DNA from: Prorocentrum cordatum
Taxonomy: Eukaryota; Sar; Dinophyceae; Prorocentrales; Prorocentraceae
Assembly (NCBI GenBank): GCA_963575745.1
Contig: CAUYUJ010002723.1
Coordinates: 1-64,000, forward strand
Length of the DNA stretch: 64,000 nt
Direction: 5' to 3'
Positions 21,415-31,500 of the stretch are shown here, in pieces. Under the pieces are notes generated by a model. The model ran no database searches and was not told the DNA's origin. It saw only the letters and a program-made list of their open reading frames with translations. How positions within the stretch are numbered: the first letter of the stretch is position 1; each line of letters opens with the position of its first letter. Both the position numbers and the translations under genes were made by a program.

Positions 21415-21690
21415 CGAATTTTGAAATTTGCAACGGGTTCACGGATGGAAGGTCGGTGGTTTTCAAAATGTGGGTCTCGCTTTGGCGCCTCGCGCCTTCG
21501 TCTCCAACCTTTCAAGAAGCTTCACGGATGGAGGGCGGGTGGTTTTCAAAATGTGGTTCTCGCTGTAGCGTCGCGCGCATTCTTTTCAAAGTTCACAGAA
21601 GCTTCACGCATGGAGGACGGGTGGTGTTCAACATGTGGTTCTCGTTCTTAGCGCTGCGCACATTCGTTTCAAACGTGCGTGGAGCTGGGT
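21415..21690 (-). repeat. 83-bp satellite, inverted short array (about 3 units)
   Basis: Reverse complement of the 11.2-kb satellite. CTCGCTTTGGCGCC, CTCGCTGTAGCGTC and CTCGTTCTTAGCGC occur ~85 bp apart, with GCTTCACGGATGGAGGGCGG and TTTTCAAAATGTGG blocks matching CCGCCCTCCAT and CATGTTGAAAA of the other array. Confidence 0.85.
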
Positions 21691-22070
21691 GCCGATGGCG
21701 CCAGCGCTACAAGGGCACGCTCATGGCAGGTGACCAGAGCTTCGCATTGCATAGAGGTGTTCGCAGCTGGCCGCATAAGGATGCGTCGGGCTCTGGTCAG
21801 CCGTCGCCCCCGGGGATATGGATGCCATGGGATTGAATGGAGGCCAATTCGGCCTTGGTCCCTTTCTGGGAGCATGAACTCGAGACGGCGCGGGGCCGTG
21901 GGGAAAGTCTGCATCGGCGCCGCCGCCGCTCGCTGCCAGTTTCCAGGCGCGCTTTGGCTCGAGCGCGTTGTTTCGTTAGCGCGGCAGGAGTCGGCGGTGG
22001 CCGATTGCGTCGGCCTGCCAGACTTGCGATCCATCTCCACGCGGTGCGCTTGTCCAGAGTTTTGGTGTTT
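21691..22070. other. No recognised feature
   Basis: Nothing identifiable. Confidence 0.35.
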
Positions 22071-22300
22071 CTAACGGGCTTCCTGGGGTCTCCCAGGGGG
22101 CCTCCCGTGGAAGTTTCTCGGAGACGCCCCGGGGGGGCCCTCGCGGGCCTCTCGGCAGCTTCAAGGGTGCCTCTACGGCGCATCCTCTGCGGCCTTTTGG
22201 ACGCTTCCTTGGGCCTCCAGGAACACTCTTGGAGGTCTCGCGAAGGTTTCTCGGGGGCCTCTTTGGAGGCTTCTCGGGGACCTCCTCGGGGCTTCGTTTG
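22071..22300 (+). repeat. GGGGCCTC/TTCTCGG minisatellite
   Basis: Degenerate repeats such as GGGGCCTCTTTGGAGGCTTC. Similar to the motif at 13481-13665. Confidence 0.6.
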
Positions 22301-22734
22301 GCCTCGTGGGCTCGGCGATGCCGTCGCCGTTGGCTGCGGGTTGCTCCTCCTGCTCGATTCGCGGCGTGTTTCCCGTCGGCGAGCGAACGGCAGCGACAAG
22401 TGGCTTGGCCGATGCGCCCGCCGGTCCCCTTCCAGGAAACGCGCGCAGGAATGCCAGCAGCCCGTTGGCCGTCGACTGTTCACTTGCAGGCCGACGAGGG
22501 CAGTCGCCTCTTACGAGCAAGCCACTCTGATTGCACGCAGCCGGATCCCCGAAAGACTATTGCAGTGGTCTGCTGTCTGGCCGCGTGGAACAGGGGCGGG
22601 CGCGCCTGGCGCGAATGTGGCGCATGTGAAATCATTCACGCTCTTGATGGAACGGAAATAGAGTCAAGAAAACCTTCCAACTGATACACGCAGAAAGAAA
22701 CCTACATGACGCAACTCTGGATCCGCCCTGGGCG
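22301..22734. other. No recognised feature
   Basis: GC-rich stretch between minisatellites. No gene or RNA is recognised. Confidence 0.35.
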
Positions 22735-23200
22735 CTTGACTCAGGAGCACCCTAGGAGGGCCCTAGACGGCCCCCGACGGCCCCAAGACGGCCCGGGAAG
22801 GCCCCAGGAGATTTCAGGAGGGCCCGCCGAGCGTCCCCAGACGGCCACGAAGGGCCCAAGATGGCCCAAGATGGGCCCAAAAGGGCCATTCGACGGCCCA
22901 GCGGGCGCCCCAGATGGCCTAAGGGGACTTGAAAACGACTCCCAAGAGGCCGCCGGGAGGGACACATTATGCGACTTCCTTAGGTTCCATGACACATTTT
23001 GCATTCTCGGCCCCTCGGTCTCCAGAGCGCCCGAGACGGCCGAATAGGCACCCGAGATCGCTCCAAGACGGTTCCAAAGGCGCCCGAGAGGGTCCCGAGC
23101 CCCCGAGGGCCCCAAGACGGCCCAGGAGGTCCCGGAGGGCCCCAAGACGGCCCAAGCGACCCCGAAGAGGGGCCACCCGGGACCTTGCATTGGCACAGCG
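22735..23200 (+). repeat. CCCCAAGACGGCCC minisatellite, block 1
   Basis: Degenerate repeats of a 12-15-bp GCCCCAAGACGGCCC motif, complementary in style to the GGGCC(T/G)CTTGGGG motifs upstream. Confidence 0.75.
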
Positions 23201-23214
23201 ACGGTCAGAACATC

Positions 23215-23870
23215 AGCACACACACACGCGCACAGTATATATATACATATGTGTATATGTATATGTATATGTATGTATGTATGTATGTTTGTATGTATGT
23301 ATGTATGTATGTATGTATGTATGTATATGCACAAACATATGCACACATGATTGCATGCCTATGTGTTTAGGTACGCACGTGTTGACTTATACATATGTAT
23401 ATACGTATATGTGCGTACATGTATGTATGTATGTATGTGTATATGTATGTATGTATGCATGTCTACACATGTATCTATACATATATGCATATCTGCGTAT
23501 CTGTATATATGTATGTACTGATACACTGCATAACTACGCATGTAGTATATGTGCATGTTTTGCACATGTGTATGTATACGTGAGTGTACGTATACATGTG
23601 TAAAGTGCACACACCGATTTCACATACATACATACGTACAAATGTGTAGACATACCCACAAACATACGTACACACATACATGCATGCATGCATACACACA
23701 CATACATACATACACACATACATAAGTACATAAATACATACATACATGCATGTAAACATACGTACATACACACATACAGACATCCACACATGACAACATA
23801 CATAGATACGCACACTTACACACATACATACATAGATGTATGCATGTACATATACACATACATATGTTAT
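23215..23870. repeat. TATG/CATA tetranucleotide repeat forming a long palindrome
   Basis: 23230-23620 is TATGTATG-type repeat. From ~23630 to 23870 the complement, ACATACAT, takes over, so the two halves could pair in a hairpin of up to a few hundred base pairs. It is much more AT-rich than its surroundings. Confidence 0.9.
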
Positions 23871-23884
23871 TCTGGGGGACGAGG

Positions 23885-24520
23885 CCCTCTGGCCGACCCC
23901 ATGGCAGGGGCCGCGGGGGGGGGGCGCTCGGGAACGCTCGCAGACGGCCCACGGCAGTCCCGAAACGTGCTGACAGGTCCCCACGACGTCTCCAGGACGG
24001 TCCAATGGAGCCCGAAGTCACCGAAACATCACCCCAATACTCCCGCAATTGTCCCGAAGCGGTCCAAGAACACTCCACGATGCTCGAAGAGGCGTCCAAC
24101 AGGTCTACCACAATGCACCCAAGAGGGCAACATCTTCAAAATATTCCGGGGAAGCGCACATGTTCACCGCATGTTTTTTGTTCGCTTTTCCGACGCTCCA
24201 GGACAGCCCAAGAAACCCCGAATACCGCCTCAATTCAGCCCGCGCGGGCCCCAGGAGGCCCTGAGACAGGCCAAGAGGGCCTCAAGACGGTCCAAGAGAC
24301 ACCCAGGGTGGCCCGCGAGGGCCCCAAGACGGCCTTCAGAGGGGCCCAAGGCAGGGTAACCGCACAGAACGTCCGAGCCTTCCGCCCCAAGACGCCCTTG
24401 GAAGACCCCAGGAGGCCCCCAGAAAGCCCCCAAGAAGCCCCCACAAGACCGAAAACAGGCCCCAAGGGGGTTTTAAGAAACGCCAACAAGACCCAACGCG
24501 CCGCAACGGACTCCAAGACG
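23885..24520 (+). repeat. CCCCAAGACGGCCC minisatellite, block 2
   Basis: More diverged repeats of the same kind and orientation as 22735-23200 (for example GGCCTCAAGACGGTCCAAGA), so the palindromic AT-rich tract appears to interrupt one minisatellite region. Confidence 0.6.
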
Positions 24521-25433
24521 GCCCTCGAGAGTTTGTTTTTTTTCCACGGCATGCCGACGAACACCCAAGTAAACTCAGCCCAACAGCGCTCCAAGATGCC
24601 CAGAGGTCGGGACCCTTTCTGAGGCGCTGGCTGTTCATCCTGCGTCGAGTTTTGGCAATCCCGGGGCCCAGGGGACTGAGTCGTTTGGCTCGATGTTTGG
24701 CGTCGTGCAGGGCAACGTTTGGGAGTTCAGTGTCCGGCAGTGCGAAGGGGCGGGAAGCGCGCTAGAGTCTGGGGAAGATCGGTGGGCATGCAAATCGTTG
24801 ACTGGCGCACGAGGTCACGGTCGCGCTCCCCGCGAGCTAGTTAGCACGGCTTGGCTCCAATTAGGAAGCGGGGGGGGGCCAAAAGCCAGGTAGGTCTTTA
24901 TTTTATGTTTGGCTCGAGGTTCGCGGGGTGCTCGATTTGTCTTCCCGCATCGAATTGAACATGCGCTGCTAGGCTGCTGATGTATCTTCGACAACGATGC
25001 TGCGCGAACTGGTCTTGGCGATGGCATATGCGTTCGCTTCCATTGTTGGCGCTGACGTGCAGGCGTCTGTTGAGTGGGCCGGGCATTTCTGAGGCGGCCT
25101 CATCGACGACCCCATTCACAAAGGTGAGCTCTATGATACCCAATTTGCAACGTGGGTGCACGGAGGTCTCTCGCAACCACGAACCTGCGCCTGCTGTGGC
25201 AATCCGAATTTTTGAGGAGTGTGCCAAGTATGTCAGAGACAACGACCACCCAGGCTTCAAAGAAGGCTGACTTCCGAAGCCTGGCTTCGACTGGGAAGGG
25301 CAGACGCATAGTAACCCGCAGTGCATGCCTCGCTGCGGGTTCGAATCGCACGGCCGGCGCGAGATGGCCAGCGCGCGCCGAAGTCCTGCCGGAACCCTTC
25401 TATCGCCGGCACGCAGACACCATCCCCGTCATC
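24521..25433. other. No recognised gene
   Basis: Contains one GGTTCGAATC motif at ~25338 that resembles a tRNA T-loop, but no tRNA fold (see rejected list). No other feature. Confidence 0.4.
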
Positions 25434-25970
25434 GGCGTGATCAGTATCGGCTCCTCTCTTGCCTCGTCATCATGGCCATTGTCACCAGTACCATTGCTAT
25501 ATTCATCGCTCCTGCCGTTGTCGACGTCGCCGCGATGCCGTGCCCGCCTGAGGCAGTGATTCGCGCCGAAAAGCCCGCCCGCCAGCGCGGCCCGCGAGAC
25601 GCGCTGGGAAGTCCCCATCGGTCAACGCCACCACGGCCGCGTCGGTCGCGCCAGACTGGCCGGCCGCGCTGCGCGCGAGCCGGCGCGCGCCAGCGAGGCC
25701 GCAATGACGCCCCAGCCATCGCCGAGCATTCATCGCAATCGCTGCCGCATGGCTTCTGCAAGCCAAGTTGCAGGTTTTTCGGGGGGATGCCCGGCGAGTT
25801 CGCGAAGTGGACAACATTCGGGTGGCAGGGGAATTTTCCGCGTTGGTTGTTCCGCTGGTGTCGCCCCAGGTTACACGCGCAGGCTTTCCGGCATTGACTG
25901 CGCCAAATACATTACACGACGTAGAGTGCACCGCATCTATTGCACTGCATAGGTTCCACATGGACTTTGC
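25434..25970 (+). repeat. ~1.35-kb tandem repeat, unit 1, left part
   Basis: Starts at GATCAGTATCGGCTCC and includes GCGCCAGACTGGCC, ATTCATCGCAATCGC and TAGAGTGCACCGCAT markers. All have counterparts in order in unit 2 (from 37225) and unit 3 (from 38554). It is cut at TTTGC|AATG by the DIRS element and resumes at 36353. Confidence 0.75.
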
Positions 25971-26027
25971 AATGCTTCTTCTATTCTCTGTGAGCAAGCT
26001 CCTGCTGTCTCCGCAGCTTCTCTGCCC
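25971..26027 (+). repeat. Split direct repeat A1
   Basis: 57 bp, pyrimidine-rich, starting AATGCTTCTTC and ending CTTCTCTGCCC. Identical by eye to 36103-36159. Marks the left end of the element. Confidence 0.92.
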
Positions 26028-26587
26028 AAGTGCCCCCCCGTCGGCCGCGCGTGCGGACGCCTTATGCAGGCGCTCGCACAAGCGGCTCTCGGAGGCGCTG
26101 GGGAGATCTTCTTCAGGGGGCTGCGGGCCGCGCTCTACGAGCGGCTCGTGTCCGCCCCCCTCTCTGTGCTTCAGGACCCAGGGCCTCCTGCGCCGGCCTG
26201 GTCCATCCAGCAGGCGGACTCGTCCGAGGGTGAGGGGGCTTACTGTCCCCTCCCTTCGGCGGGTTCCGCCTGCCCCACCGTCTGCCTCGGGCTGGCGGTG
26301 GATCTGAGCGGCGGGGTCTCTCCCTGGCTGCTCAGCACGGTCGTCGCCCTCCTTTGGGTGACGGCCGCGTGCAGCGCCTGCGCAGGCTGCTGCTTCGGGC
26401 TGCTGGGCCCGCACGTGTGGCGGAGACTTAGGGCCTCCGTCTGGCCGCGCGGAGCGGTGCCTGCCTCCCTTGGGCAGGACCGCCGTGCGGCGCGAGCGCT
26501 GGCTTACGGGGTTCCGCCTCGGCCTCGAGCGCTCGAGCGGGCAGACGCCCAGCATTCGGGGAGCAGCTCCCACGGCAGCACCCATTG
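26028..26587 (+). other. 5' leader of the DIRS element
   Basis: ~560 bp between A1 and the first ATG. It is GC-rich with open frames but no recognisable motif. A promoter and RNA leader would be expected here, but no specific site can be pointed to. Confidence 0.5.
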
Positions 26588-28528
26588 ATGGCCGAGCTGC
26601 CACCAGTCGGCGGAGGGCCTCTATGGCCCGAGCTCTACCCATTCGCGGCTCCCACGGCTCGCGGCTACGCACGATGGCGTTTAGACGACGGCGACACCAG
26701 CTGGGCAGCTATCCCCCTCGCGTCTCGAGAAGGGGGCATCCTTCTGGCCCTGCCTGGCGCCTTTCGCCCTACGGCGGAGCTCGAGGCTGCCGAGGCGGGG
26801 GGTTTTGCTGGGATGATAGGCCCTTTCCAGCTAGTGGACGTCCAGCTCCAGGGGGCCGCTTCGCGGCCGCTCGCCACTACTGCATCCGTCCTCGTCGTGG
26901 ATATCGAGGTTGCAGAGCTCGAGCTCGAGTCGCTTTACCCTCTAGAGGTCGGCGAGGACGCAGCCATCGTTCCCTTCGCCGAGGTGCGGGGCCGCGTCTA
27001 TTGGCCTCATCCTTCAGGGGTTCGGGTGCTTCGCGAGGGTTACGCACGCTTGCACGGCGCCCCGCCTACCGCAGGGGAAGAGCCGCTCCCAGGGGCCGAT
27101 CGGGCTACTCCCTATCACTCTGCCGACGAGATGGAGGAGCCCGAAGGGTTCGCGGCCGACGAGGAAGCCGAACGCACGGCCCCAAGTGCGCGATCTCCCG
27201 CGGACGCTGGAGCGCCGCGCGGCCCGCCCGCGAAGCGCGCGGGCACAGCCGCGCCGCCACGGGTCGCGGGTCCCGCTCCGATCGCTCCTGGTGCCCCTGC
27301 GGCGGCTCTGGACGACGGGGCTCCTATGACTCGTGCCGAAGTAGCTGCCGAAATGCGCGCTTTGCTTGCAGCCCACGCGGCCTCCACGATGGTCGGCCGA
27401 CCCGAGCCGCTGGGCTCCGCTCCGGCTGCTCGGAGCGATCGGCCCGAGGTGCCTCAGCTTTTCAGCGACGAAGCGGTGCGCCTCGGGCTGGATCCTGCGG
27501 GGATCGAGGCCGCCCTGTCCCACGCGCCCGTGGCTCCACAGCGGGTCTCCGCGCGTCCCAAGGGTCCGACCTCCGCGCTGGTCTCGGCGTGGGAAAAGGC
27601 GCGCTCTCTTGCTGTCCCTCGGGCCCCTTCGTCCGGTTTCGGAACGATGGGTCCCCCGCCGCCACCTGGGCTAGCCCATCCCGCTGCGGCCGACGGCTTT
27701 GCCGAGGTGGGCGGCGCCGACGGGTCAGAGCCGCCCCATGCGGCCAATCCGACGGACCTCAGCCTCATGCTACAGTGCCTGCACCAGTCCCTCCTTCTGC
27801 AGCAGGGGCGGGGCCATCGCCCAACCGTCCATCCGCTGCTGGGGACCCTGAGCGACTCAGCTCAATCTCCGCCCGCGAGTTCGGGCGACCCCGCGCCCGC
27901 ATCGGCTCAGATGGGGGGCATTGCTCGGAGGCGCGAGTGGCAGCAAGCGCTGATACAGCACGGCCCCGACGTGCGAGGGCTGATGAAGGAGAATTTGGCC
28001 CGCGTTCTGGGCGTGGAAGTCAGCGCCGTGACCCCCATGGCCATGCATCAGTACTTTCGGGAGCACAGTCCTTTGGGGGCTCAGCCGACGACGCACGAGT
28101 TGTTGACGCATTTCGCCTTCCTCAGCGCCGAGCTGTGGCGGGCCTGCGAGGAGGGCAACCCCGAGAGAGTCCAGACTCTTCTGACGTGTCAGTGTATGTT
28201 CATCGACCAGCTGGCGGGGGACCGCGGCTATCTCGAAGCCGCCTGGTTCCTCACGGGACTGGAGCCTCCCCCGTGTCGCGTGACCAGTCGTCACACGGAG
28301 CGCGAGGCCCAGACCCCGTTTTCACCCCTGGTGGATCCTCGCTGGCTGTCGGCGCAGGGCGAATACGTGAAGGAGCTGCAAGCATTTCGGGCGCGTCTCG
28401 ACGCCGAGCGCGCCGTCGCGCTCCCCAAGCATCCACCTCACCAGCCCAAGCAGCCCAAGGTTTCGAAGCAGCCCTTCAAGTCCCAGGGTGCTTCCAAGGC
28501 ACCGAAGGCGGTGCCCAAGAAGGACTGA
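26588..28528 (+). CDS. Gag-like ORF1 protein of the DIRS element
   Basis: 646 residues from the ATG at 26588 (a TTG codon precedes it in frame). Presumed structural/RNA-binding protein of the element particle. Residues ~1-130 form an ordinary-composition domain with hydrophobic patches. Residues ~150-240 are Pro/Ala-rich and acidic, probably disordered. Residues ~440-620 form the best-conserved-looking part: RREWQQALIQHGPDVRGL, LTHFAFLSAELWRACEEGN, a GDRGYLEAAWFLTGLEPPP segment and FSPLVDPRWLSAQGEYVKEL. This pattern (two-helix core, then LEPPP, then DPRW) resembles gag-like ORFs next to dinoflagellate DIRS reverse transcriptases. The last ~35 residues are Lys/Pro-rich (QPKQPKVSKQPFKSQG), suited to nucleic-acid binding. 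No zinc knuckle is seen. It ends immediately before the pol frame, which is one base back, and GGCGCC-TTT-GGCGCC directly follows the stop. Confidence 0.75.
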   Translation: MAELPPVGGGPLWPELYPFAAPTARGYARWRLDDGDTSWAAIPLASREGGILLALPGAFRPTAELEAAEAGGFAGMIGPFQLVDVQLQGAASRPLATTASVLVVDIEVAELELESLYPLEVGEDAAIVPFAEVRGRVYWPHPSGVRVLREGYARLHGAPPTAGEEPLPGADRATPYHSADEMEEPEGFAADEEAERTAPSARSPADAGAPRGPPAKRAGTAAPPRVAGPAPIAPGAPAAALDDGAPMTRAEVAAEMRALLAAHAASTMVGRPEPLGSAPAARSDRPEVPQLFSDEAVRLGLDPAGIEAALSHAPVAPQRVSARPKGPTSALVSAWEKARSLAVPRAPSSGFGTMGPPPPPGLAHPAAADGFAEVGGADGSEPPHAANPTDLSLMLQCLHQSLLLQQGRGHRPTVHPLLGTLSDSAQSPPASSGDPAPASAQMGGIARRREWQQALIQHGPDVRGLMKENLARVLGVEVSAVTPMAMHQYFREHSPLGAQPTTHELLTHFAFLSAELWRACEEGNPERVQTLLTCQCMFIDQLAGDRGYLEAAWFLTGLEPPPCRVTSRHTEREAQTPFSPLVDPRWLSAQGEYVKELQAFRARLDAERAVALPKHPPHQPKQPKVSKQPFKSQGASKAPKAVPKKD

Positions 28529-28530
28529 AG

Positions 28531-31500
28531 GCGCCTTTGGCGCCCGCCTCCTGGAAGGGTGGGCCTTCGCGGGGCCGGGGTACGCCGCCGCACACAGACT
28601 GCACCGACGCTGTTGCGGTTGCTAGGCGCGTTTGGGCACAGCGAGGGCGTGAGGGTAGGAATGCGCTCTTCCAGCGATGCTGTTGCGGCCCCGCAGGGAG
28701 GAGTACGTTCCGCCACCACGCCCTTCGCTCTGCTCCGAACCGCTTCTCGGATCCCTTCGGCCATTTTGGCCGACGCTTGCCTCAGTCGAGCGCGCCCTCC
28801 AGGGGGCCTGCAGCCCCTGAGGTTGGTGTCCCTGCTGGTGCCTGTTCTCCTTCAAGCACCCCTGCTGCTCTTGCCAAAGTCGCGCCATTCGTCGCTGACT
28901 TGTCTGCCTTGCTGCGCCTGTTCCCAGGCGCGAACATTGATATCACCCACTGGGCAGCAGCGCTGTCCCAGGTTGGGATGGGTGCTCGATGTTCTCTTGG
29001 ATCTTTCTCCCGCTCATCTATGCGTGCAATGGACAGGGACGGCCCGTACCTTTTGGGGCCGCCTCCCCGCGATCCTTGGCCGTGCCCGCCTGCTCCACCT
29101 CTTGGTCCCCCGCCTGACGGCTTGTCGGCGAGGCGCAGGGAGCGCTGGAGACTGCGGCGCGCGGCGCGGACGCTCGCGCAGTATTCGGTTATTGCGTTGA
29201 ACTGGCTCACCTTGGGTCACCCCAGCCTCGCTCCCGCCGAGGCTCGCGTCCGCGCCACGGTCTCGCCCTGCCAGGAGGGCGTCCGCACCCGTATCGAACG
29301 GTTGTGTCGGATCGCAGTTCGCCTCGCCCGTGGCGGCAAGAGCGACTTAGGTCGAGCCTTCGCCAAGTTCGACTCCACTGAGGTCTCGCTCCATGGCCTG
29401 GCCACCCATGTTGCAGCTTTGGAGGCCTCTTTCACCTCCTCTTCTTCCGTACCCGCCCCCATGCGGCACTGCCCGACCGGCGCTCCTCCTGTGCCTGGGT
29501 CGTTGGCGACTGCGGCGGCTTGGGACTCCACCCAGGCCGAGCCCTTCGATTTGAAAGTCAGGGCGTCTCGCATCAAGTGGGATTATTCGCCAGAGTTTGA
29601 TCCCGTTCCCTTCCTCTCTGACGCTCGAGTCCGCGAAGCTTTCATCGATCCTGAGGTTATGCGGCTACCGGCATCAGAGTGGCCTGCTGGCCAGAAGGGA
29701 GCGCGCGTCCATATGGACCGCGCCGAGCTGTGGGCCCTACTCCAGAAGTGGGATGCCTGCGGCGCCCTGTACCTGACTCCTGCTTCGGACCTCGCCTGGG
29801 ATGAAGCCTGTGGAGCTTTCAGGGTACCGAAGGACAGCGATTACGACAGGCTGATCCTGAACCCCACGGTCGTGAACAGCCGCTGTGCTTCAATTTCGTC
29901 CAGCACCCAGCGCCTTGGCCAAGGTTTCCTGCTGTGCCGTTTGGGGCTGGCACCTGGGGAGTGGCTGGCAGTTTCTTGTGACGACCTACGGGAGTTTTAC
30001 TATACTTTCCGCGTCCCCCCCGCGCGCGCCAGACGTAACGCCCTGCGCGTTCGCCTGCCATCCTCGCGTTTCAAGGCCTTTCGAGCCTGGCGCCCCGAGC
30101 TGGAAGGTGTGGATGTCGCGCCCTGCCTCAATGCTCTGGCGATGGGCGACAACATGGCTGTGGAGATTGCCAACTCTGCGCATGAAGGCGTCTTGCACAG
30201 CTTCGGGGCTTTGCGGCCTCACGAGCAGGTTGTCCACCGCTCGCCCTTCCCGCGGGGCCCGTTTGTCGAGATGCTGAATATTGATGACCATACAGGTTTT
30301 CAGAAGCTCTCGTGGCGTGGCTCCGCTCCTCGCCCCGACGACCCGTGTCGCCGTGATCGTGAGGTCTTTGCCGCCTGTGATGCGGGTTACCCGCGCGTGG
30401 GCCTGATACAGCATCCAGGCAAGCGCGCGCGCGGCGAAACGCACAAGGTGGTGGTGGGCGCCGAAGTGGAGGGGCGCATAGGCATCGTCTGCGCTCCTCT
30501 TGTGCGGACGGTGGCCCTGTGCAGGCTGACCCTGATCCAAATCTACCTCGGGATCACCACCCGCTCCCTGCTAGCCTCTCTGGTGGGCTGCTGGGTCCAG
30601 GTCTTCCTCTATCGCCGCCCGATGCTCGCCATCTTTACGCACGTCTACAACTTCTTGTCGCGCCTGGCAACCGAGGACGGCATCGAATACGACCTGCCCC
30701 CTTATGTTCGCGACGAGCTCCTGGCCTGCACCTTCTTAGCCTTTACGGCTATAACCGACCTTCGGGCGCAGCCTTGCCCCGAGTTGTTCGGTACGGGCGC
30801 GTCTCTCGGCTGGGGGGGCGTTGTCCGCGCTCCTATCAGCCCGCAGCTCTCTGCCGAGCTGTGGCGCAGATCGGAGCACGGGGGGTGGCACACGATTCTG
30901 CACAATCGGAGCCTCCTCGCCGTGCTCAGCCGCGGCGTGCCCTTGGGCCCTGAGCTCACCCAACTGCATCACGACCTGGGGCTCCCTTCTATTGAGCCCC
31001 CCGTCGCGCCGCGTTGGGTCACCGAGCTATCAGAGGCGCTGCGCTTTCGGCTCGCGTACAAATGGGAGTTCCGCATGCCTCGTCACATCAACATCCTTGA
31101 GACAACAGTGTATAAGAGTCTGTGCAAATACTGCTGTGTTCGCCTCCCTGACTCTCGGATCCCCGTTCTCCTGGATTCAAAAGTGGCTTTGGGCGCGACC
31201 GCGCACGGGCGCAGCAGCTCTCCTGGTCTATCTCATGTTCTCTCGACCACTTTGCCCTATGTGATAGGAGGAGGTTTATATATGGGAGGCATGTACGTGC
31301 CCACGGACGTGCATAGGGCCGACGATCCCACGCGCAACCGCGCGGTGAGGCCCCCGTCCCGTGACCCTCCCGCCTGGTTAGTGGAAGCCGAGAGAGGAGA
31401 ATTTACTCGCTTTGATTGCATCGCGTACGCCGACTCTCGCTCGCCATTCCCTACCTGTCTCTGGGGCCGATTTGTTGCGCAGCTTGTGGCTCGAGGCCCC

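Noticed and set aside
25320-25365. Possible tRNA gene: GGTTCGAATC resembling a T-loop/B box
   Set aside because: The flanking bases do not form a 5-bp T-stem with a 7-base loop. I see no matching acceptor stem, anticodon arm or A box at the right distance.
25503-26672. 389-codon minus-strand ORF
   Set aside because: Biased shadow frame across the repeat unit, the DIRS left end and the start of ORF1. No motif.
26470-28530. First ~690 codons of the 3,173-codon frame starting at 26470
   Set aside because: Arg/Ser/Gly-biased shadow of the gag-like ORF in another frame. Pol homology begins only after the ORF1 stop.
28748-28775. GCCATTTTGGC resembling part of the dinoflagellate spliced-leader sequence
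   Set aside because: Only ~11 core bases match and the flanks differ. It lies inside the DIRS element and is a simple palindrome (GGCCATTTTGGCC).
28559-29200. 213-codon ORF in the ORF1 frame downstream of its stop
   Set aside because: It overlaps the start of the pol frame and has a Leu/Arg-biased product without motifs. RT homology is in the other frame.
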